A stretch of DNA of 64,000 nucleotides, taken from the NCBI GenBank assembly GCA_018266055.1, contig JAFDYT010000012.1:62001-126000 (forward strand), written 5' to 3'. Both the position numbers and the translations under genes were made by a program. Below, one piece after another: positions 59,820 through 64,000 of this stretch; position 1 is the first letter of the stretch; every line of letters begins with the position of its first letter. Source of the DNA: Bacteroidota bacterium (lineage in GTDB: Bacteria > Bacteroidota > Bacteroidia > Cytophagales > Cyclobacteriaceae). Under the pieces are notes generated by a model, which was given only the letters and a program-made list of their open reading frames with translations, was not told the DNA's origin and made no database searches.

Positions 59820-61862
59820 ATGAAGAAATTTATTGTCACCCTTGCCGTCCTGGTATCATTACATTTTTCATTCGCGCAAAGCAAAATGGAAACATCATCG
59901 GTGAAAGTGCCTGACGCGGGTATCAATTCATTCTACATGACCAATCAGGCGCCGTTGCTTCCTCAGCATCTTGTGAAACTTCCGGTTGGCGCGATCAAGC
60001 CGGGTGGATGGCTTCTAAAAAATCTTGAATTGCAACGCGAAGGACTCACCGGTCACCTGAGCGAAATCAGCGCATGGCTCACCAAGAAAAATAATGCGTG
60101 GCTTAACAAAGATGGCACCGGCGACTGGGGTTGGGAGGAAATGCCATATTGGTTGAAAGGATATGCCAACATGGGCTATGTGCTCAACGACAAGAAAATG
60201 ATTGAGGAGTCGATGGTGTGGATCAACGGCACCTTGAATTCACAGCGCGACAACGGCGACTTTGGTCCGTACGTGATTCGCAAGACTACCGGCAAGCGCG
60301 ACTTGTGGGCGCAGATGCTCATGCTGTTTGTGTTGCAGTCGTATTACGAATACAGCCACGACGCGCGCGTGATTACCCACATGACCAACTACTTCAAATG
60401 GCAACTCACCATTCCTGAAAATGATTTCCTCACCGATTATTGGGAGAACAGCCGCGGGGGTGATAACCTGTATAGCGTGTACTGGCTTTACAACATCACG
60501 AAGGAAAAATTCTTGCTGGAGCTGACTGCTAAGATTCATCGCAACACGGCGAACTGGAAATTAAAAAACTGGTTGCCCAACTGGCATAATGTAAACATTG
60601 CGCAGTGCTTTCGCGAACCGGCTACTTTCTATCAGCAAAGCGGCGACCCTTCTGACCTGCAGGCGAGCTACGACAACCAGAACTATATCCGCGAGATGTA
60701 CGGACAAGTGCCGGGCGGCATGTTTGGCTCGGATGAAAATTCCCGCAAAGGATATGACGACCCGCGGCAGGCGGTGGAAACCTGCGGCATGGTGGAGCAG
60801 ATGACTTCCGATGAAATTATGCTGCGCATCACCGGCGACACCTTCTGGGCTGAAAACTGCGAAGATGTAGCGTTTAATACCTTTCCTGTTTCGTTCATGC
60901 CCGACTACCGGTCGCTGCGTTACCTCACAGCGCCGAACATGGTGGCCAGCGACAGCAAAAATCATAACCCCGGCATCGACAACCCTGGTCCGTACTTGAT
61001 GATGAATCCCTTCAGCAGTCGCTGTTGTCAGCACAATCATGCCGGAGGTTGGGTGTACTATGCAGAGAACCTGTGGATGGCCACACCCGACAATGGATTG
61101 GCGGCGGTGTTTTATTCCGACAGCGAAGTGAAAGCCAAGGTAGCCGATGGGAGTGAGGTTTCGATCACGCAACAAACGCACTATCCTTTTGATGAGTCGG
61201 TGAGCATGAAGCTGCAGTTGAAAAAGGAAAGCAGATTCCCTTTGTATCTGAGGATACCTGCATGGTGTGCGGCGCCGGTGATTCAGGTGAACGGACAAAC
61301 CATTTCGGGTGCCGCAGCAGGCGGCTATGTGAAGATGGTGAACACCTGGAAAAATAATGACGCGATCTCGATACAATTCCCGATGAAACTGAATGTGCGC
61401 ACCTGGACAAAGAACAAGAACAGCGTGAGTGTGAACTACGGACCGCTGACCTATTCGCTGAAGATCGACGAGAGGTACATTCGCTTCGACAGCAAAGCGA
61501 CCGCCCAGTATGACTCCAAGTGGCAAGCCAATGCTGATCCGTCACAGTGGCCGTCGTTTGAGATTCAGCCCGGCAGCGCCTGGAATTACGGACTGGAAGC
61601 GGAGGTGAATCAACCGGAGAAATATTTTAAAGTGGTCAAGAAGCCGTGGCCTACCGACAACTATCCGTTTACGACTTTGGCCGTGCCGATCGAAATCAAA
61701 ACCAGGGGAAAGAAAATCCCGGCGTGGACCATCGATCAGTATGGGTTGTGCGCCGAGCTTCCCGTGAGTCCGGTGAAAACGGATGAGCCCGAAGAAGAAA
61801 TCACGCTGGTGCCCATGGGTGCGGCGCGGCTGCGCATTTCGGCTTTTCCGGTGGTGAAATAA
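59820..61862 (+). CDS. GH127-like (beta-L-arabinofuranosidase, DUF1680) secreted glycosidase
   Basis: A 680-residue protein with signal peptide (MKKFIVTLAVLVSLHFSFAQ). The (alpha/alpha)6 barrel shows GWLLKNLELQREGLTGHL, DWGWEEMPYWLKGYANMGYV and QAVETCGMVEQMTSDEIMLRITGD, which carries the conserved Glu and Cys region of the family, then SRCCQHNHAGGWVYYAENLWMA with the Cys-Cys zinc ligands. The C-terminal beta domains follow. GH127 enzymes release terminal arabinofuranose; specificity for this member is not predictable. Co-transcription with glycosylasparaginase and cutC is likely, hinting at plant-glycoprotein use. Confidence 0.88.
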   Translation: MKKFIVTLAVLVSLHFSFAQSKMETSSVKVPDAGINSFYMTNQAPLLPQHLVKLPVGAIKPGGWLLKNLELQREGLTGHLSEISAWLTKKNNAWLNKDGTGDWGWEEMPYWLKGYANMGYVLNDKKMIEESMVWINGTLNSQRDNGDFGPYVIRKTTGKRDLWAQMLMLFVLQSYYEYSHDARVITHMTNYFKWQLTIPENDFLTDYWENSRGGDNLYSVYWLYNITKEKFLLELTAKIHRNTANWKLKNWLPNWHNVNIAQCFREPATFYQQSGDPSDLQASYDNQNYIREMYGQVPGGMFGSDENSRKGYDDPRQAVETCGMVEQMTSDEIMLRITGDTFWAENCEDVAFNTFPVSFMPDYRSLRYLTAPNMVASDSKNHNPGIDNPGPYLMMNPFSSRCCQHNHAGGWVYYAENLWMATPDNGLAAVFYSDSEVKAKVADGSEVSITQQTHYPFDESVSMKLQLKKESRFPLYLRIPAWCAAPVIQVNGQTISGAAAGGYVKMVNTWKNNDAISIQFPMKLNVRTWTKNKNSVSVNYGPLTYSLKIDERYIRFDSKATAQYDSKWQANADPSQWPSFEIQPGSAWNYGLEAEVNQPEKYFKVVKKPWPTDNYPFTTLAVPIEIKTRGKKIPAWTIDQYGLCAELPVSPVKTDEPEEEITLVPMGAARLRISAFPVVK

Positions 61863-61925
61863 ATCGAATCGTGACGGATGAGGTGTTGCTGACTTAAAAA
61901 ATTAAAATATATTTGCAGCCTTTCC

Positions 61926-61999
61926 GGGGGATTAGCTCAGCTGGCTAGAGCGCTTCCATGGCATGGAAGAGGTCATCGGTTCGAATCCGATATTCTCCA
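61926..61999 (+). tRNA. tRNA-Ala (anticodon GGC)
   Basis: A 74-nt cloverleaf: acceptor GGGGGAT/ATTCTCC with discriminator A, D-arm AGCTCAGCTGGCTAGAGC, anticodon stem CTTCC/GGAAG with loop ATGGCAT (anticodon GGC), and T-arm ATCGGTTCGAATCCGAT. CCA is not encoded. Two broken copies of the 3' half follow at 62016 and 62140. Confidence 0.95.
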
Positions 62000-62015
62000 C
62001 AAAAATCTAACCTAA

Positions 62016-62073
62016 GAGGTCATCAGTTCCCCCGATAGCTATCGGGGCGATATTCTCCACAGATATTCTCCAC
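62016..62073 (+). repeat. Rearranged duplicate of the tRNA-Ala 3' end (copy 1)
   Basis: Starts GAGGTCATCAGTT, as in the variable/T-arm region, then carries the 18-bp palindrome CCCCGATAGCTATCGGGG (62030-62047) in place of the T-loop, resumes CGATATTCTCCAC and repeats GATATTCTCCAC once more. Confidence 0.8.
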
Positions 62074-62075
62074 TA

Positions 62076-62103
62076 AAATCTCATCGTAATGGTGAGATTT
62101 TTT
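62076..62103 (+). terminator. Intrinsic terminator after tRNA copy 1
   Basis: AAATCTCATC, loop GTAAT, GGTGAGATTT, followed by T-run. Nearly the same stem recurs at 62199. Confidence 0.85.
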
Positions 62104-62139
62104 GTTTTAGGGGCTGTCGGTTTTAAAGTTTTTACCTTT

Positions 62140-62196
62140 GAGGTCATCGCCCCGATAGCTATCGGGGCCCCAGGCAATCGGGGCGATATTCTCCAC
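62140..62196 (+). repeat. Rearranged duplicate of the tRNA-Ala 3' end (copy 2)
   Basis: GAGGTCATCG followed by the same 18-bp palindrome (62150-62167), a short spacer with CAATCGGGG, then CGATATTCTCCAC as at the tRNA 3' end. Confidence 0.8.
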
Positions 62197-62198
62197 AA

Positions 62199-62229
62199 AA
62201 ATCTCATCTTCATCAGGTGGGATTTTTTT
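62199..62229 (+). terminator. Intrinsic terminator after tRNA copy 2
   Basis: AAATCTCATC, loop TTCATCA, GGTGGGATTT (two G-T pairs), then a T-run. Confidence 0.8.
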
Positions 62230-62248
62230 GTTTTAGGGTATTCATTAA

Positions 62249-62278
62249 CCGCAGAGAACGCAGCGAAACGCAGAGGAT
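62249..62278. repeat. GCAGAG-type simple dispersed repeat
   Basis: ACCGCAGAGAACGCAGCGAAACGCAGAGG: three imperfect ACGCAGAG units, a word type seen dispersed in intergenic DNA of many bacteria. Confidence 0.5.
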
Positions 62279-62326
62279 TTTTTTCATTCAAACATCCAAT
62301 CATTCGATCATCATTTTGCTGCGGCC

Positions 62327-62341
62327 GACCCCGTAGGGGTC
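62327..62341. repeat. GACCCCGTAGGGGTC palindrome, copy 1
   Basis: A 15-bp palindrome followed by GAAGCTTTGTAGA. Related copies lie at 62376, 63095 and 63145. Confidence 0.7.
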
Positions 62342-62375
62342 GAAGCTTTGTAGAGAAAATTATCGTCATCCCCAC

Positions 62376-62390
62376 GACCCCGTAGGGGTC
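62376..62390. repeat. GACCCCGTAGGGGTC palindrome, copy 2
   Basis: Identical 15-bp palindrome, followed by GAACATACC. Confidence 0.7.
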
Positions 62391-62529
62391 GAACATACCT
62401 CCTGTATTTATTCATTCAATATTCAATCATTGTTAAGAGAGGAATGCAGGATATAGAATACAGCATACAGAATGGATTACCCTCGATCATTCAATCATTC
62501 GATCATTCAAAATTCAATCATTGTTCCGT

Positions 62530-62925
62530 GTCGAACCGTTTCGGTAGCGATTGGTACCCTTTTGATACCAAGCGGAACCAAAACGGTAGCTATTCCTTCT
62601 AATTCAGACCAAGCCGAACCAAAACGGTAGCGATTCCTTCTAATTCGGACAAAGCCGAATGAAATTCATCCGACTTCCTCCTGTGTCAGACAAAGCCGGG
62701 TGAAAATCGTCCGGCGTTGTACCTCCGACATACCAAGTCGAACCAAAATCACTCGATTTTCTTCTAATTCAGACAAAGTCGAACCAAAACGGTAGCAATT
62801 CCTTCTAATTCAGACCAAGTCGAACCAAAACGGTAGCGATTCCTTCTAAATCAGACCAAGTCGAACCAAATTCATTCGACGTCGAACCAAATCGGTAGCG
62901 ATTCCTTCTAATTCAAACCAATTTG
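62530..62925. repeat. Degenerate 41-bp minisatellite
   Basis: Repeated phrases CGGTAGCGATTCCTTCTAATT and CAGACCAAGTCGAACCAAAA recur with a period near 41 bp, with several units disrupted (62660-62760). An inverted partial copy follows at about 62927-62968. No reading frame of interest crosses it. Confidence 0.75.
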
Positions 62926-63094
62926 TCTGATTTTAATTCGAATCGCTACCAAATTCAGACGATTTGGCAGTTTTAGCTTATCGCGTCGGGATTGAAGCTT
63001 TGTGGAATGGGAGGAGAACATAGGAGGCAGAATACAGGATATAGAATTCAGGGCATTGAATCATATCCAAATCAATCATTCACTGCCTGCTGCC

Positions 63095-63109
63095 AATCCC
63101 GTAGGGATT
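63095..63109. repeat. AATCCCGTAGGGATT palindrome
   Basis: Variant of the CCCGTAGGG palindrome, followed by GAAGCCTTGTAGAAA, nearly the flank of copy 1. Confidence 0.7.
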
Positions 63110-63144
63110 GAAGCCTTGTAGAAACTGATACAAGTAATCAAACC

Positions 63145-63159
63145 GGCCCCGTAGGGGTC
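63145..63159. repeat. GGCCCCGTAGGGGTC palindrome
   Basis: Variant of the CCCGTAGGG palindrome, followed by GAACATGAG, as in copy 2. Confidence 0.7.
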
Positions 63160-63324
63160 GAACATGAGCAGCTGTATATTAAGGCCAGCGATTCATTTAC
63201 GGCGGAAAGAAAAGTGAAATAGAATTACGCTATGTTTAGGGGCCAAGTCAGTGCTACGAATTCAACCACACAAGACTTGAGATTTTCGATGACCAATTAA
63301 TCTATTCAATTCCTTTAATACACT

Positions 63325-64000
63325 ATGATGAATGATAAAGAAATACTTTCAGATTTGGCAAGAAGGACTGGAGCTATTGCCACTGACATTTGCAAACAGC
63401 TAAACAATATTGAAGTACAATTGCGTGATAAGTACTTGCTAGGAATCATGAATCGACACTCAATTATTTTGGAAGATGTTGCAAATATTCTTAGCCAAAA
63501 ACATGAAAGCAGGTTAATGTCTGCGTTTATACTTTCAAGATGTTTGCTTGATGATTTTCTTACTATTCTTTACTTCCATAATAAACAGTATGATAATTCA
63601 GTCTTTATAAATCATACCTCAGAAGCGTATAAGCAAAAACTAAAAATGGTTACCGAATCACGAAAGATTAATGAAAAATATTTCGAAGGAAAACAAATAG
63701 GAATGGCAACAAAAGAGATAGAGCGAGGGCAATACGAATCATTTTGCTCAATAGAGAGTAATAAGATATTATTCAAGAATTTTAAGAAACGGGAGTTCAA
63801 ATCATTCCCTAAGACAGGGTCAGCCTTTGCTGAGTTAATAAAATCGGATACAAATGCTGCGAGCGCTAATTCATATGTGCTATGGAAATTCTTTTCTCAA
63901 TACGTACACTATTCATTGGTCACTTACGAACTTGAGCAAGCAAAGGGCGCTAGACAAATTGAAGTTCGGCAACTAAAAGAAGTACTAAGTTACTGCTATA
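63325..64000 (+). CDS. Helical protein of unknown function (3' end outside the window)
   Basis: An open frame of 225 residues from ATG 63325 with no stop before the window ends; ATG 63328 is equally possible. The sequence is all-helical and charged: MMNDKEILSDLARRTGAIA, then NRHSIILEDVANILSQKHES, SAFILSRCLLDDFLTILYFH and a C-terminal FFSQYVHYSLVTYELEQA. The pattern of a hydrophobic helix with Arg-Cys-Leu-x-Asp followed by an HYS segment is reminiscent of DUF5677-type helical proteins, a weak resemblance. AT-rich like the operon at the left edge, and it lies beyond the tRNA-Ala scar, so it may belong to a mobile island. Confidence 0.75.
   Translation, partial: MMNDKEILSDLARRTGAIATDICKQLNNIEVQLRDKYLLGIMNRHSIILEDVANILSQKHESRLMSAFILSRCLLDDFLTILYFHNKQYDNSVFINHTSEAYKQKLKMVTESRKINEKYFEGKQIGMATKEIERGQYESFCSIESNKILFKNFKKREFKSFPKTGSAFAELIKSDTNAASANSYVLWKFFSQYVHYSLVTYELEQAKGARQIEVRQLKEVLSYCY

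Larger units (their letters stand above)
62391..63324. other. Gene-free, repeat-rich stretch
   Basis: No gene is supported. Apart from the minisatellite and palindromes it holds simple runs of ATTCAATCATT-type words and a twice-occurring AATACAGGATATAGAAT-like phrase (about 62446 and 63023). Confidence 0.5.

Noticed and set aside
60561-61526. A 321-residue open frame on the minus strand
   Set aside because: Lies entirely opposite the GH127-like gene, with His/Arg/Val-biased sequence typical of antisense shadows and no domain.
62530-62925. Second array considered as CRISPR
   Set aside because: The whole 41-bp period is repeated, so there are no spacers between conserved repeats.

Overview
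The window looks like a chromosomal segment of a Bacteroidota bacterium, most likely a Cytophagales-type aerobe. The evidence is two type IX secretion (Por) sorting domains, two TonB-dependent receptors with carboxypeptidase-like N-terminal domains, several DUF families common in this phylum (DUF3857, DUF2807, DM13, DUF3995), and promoter-like TAnnTTTG boxes in front of many genes. Assignment below the phylum is inference.

Layout. 1-3295: an AT-rich, tightly packed three-gene operon cut by the left edge. It encodes an Hsp90-like/histidine-kinase ATPase, a receiver-like protein and a CHAT/caspase-like protein. This is the best candidate for an undescribed signalling or defence system. 3450-4628: a membrane-anchored protein with a PD-(D/E)XK nuclease-like domain. 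5140-11520: secreted and surface proteins (tail-fibre-like, a lipoprotein, a T9SS substrate) and small proteins of unknown function. 11770-15825: a giant RCC1-repeat T9SS protein. From about 4.6 to 16.7 kb the intergenic gaps carry a family of related short palindromes, and a frameshifted RAYT (REP-associated) transposase lies among them. 16.7-27 kb: secreted unknowns, a four-helix membrane protein, an SRAP/HMCES-type DNA-crosslink protein, an S41 protease, a VOC protein, a TPR histidine kinase with its LuxR-type regulator, an outer-membrane protein and a DM13 lipoprotein.

27-41.4 kb is largely housekeeping and envelope genes: DUF3857/transglutaminase-like and DUF2807 proteins, an outer-membrane helix-hairpin-helix operon that includes a 35-residue membrane peptide, a POTRA/BamA-like protein, lgt, nadE, a MoeB/ThiF-rhodanese fusion, a 50-residue lipoprotein, cmk and DUF3995. 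A 26-copy, 21-bp tandem array fills 41461-42006 between two convergent genes. 42.1-49 kb holds an M28 peptidase, two TonB-dependent receptors and a small Cys/His protein, probably a metal-acquisition locus. One receptor has a near-perfect 46-bp operator-like palindrome just before its start. 49-62 kb encodes serine dehydratase, M42 peptidase, ALDH7-type dehydrogenase, a lone receiver, an unknown cytosolic protein, an HtrA-like protease without an export signal, a prolyl-oligopeptidase (DPP-IV) gene wrecked by an internal deletion, a Tat-exported glycosylasparaginase, CutC and a GH127-like enzyme.

At 61926 there is tRNA-Ala(GGC), followed by two rearranged copies of its 3' end, each with a terminator. 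A gene-poor, repeat-dense 1.3 kb follows (41-bp minisatellite, CCCGTAGGG palindromes). An AT-rich gene of unknown function then runs off the right edge. Both ends of the window therefore look like accessory DNA around a more conserved core.
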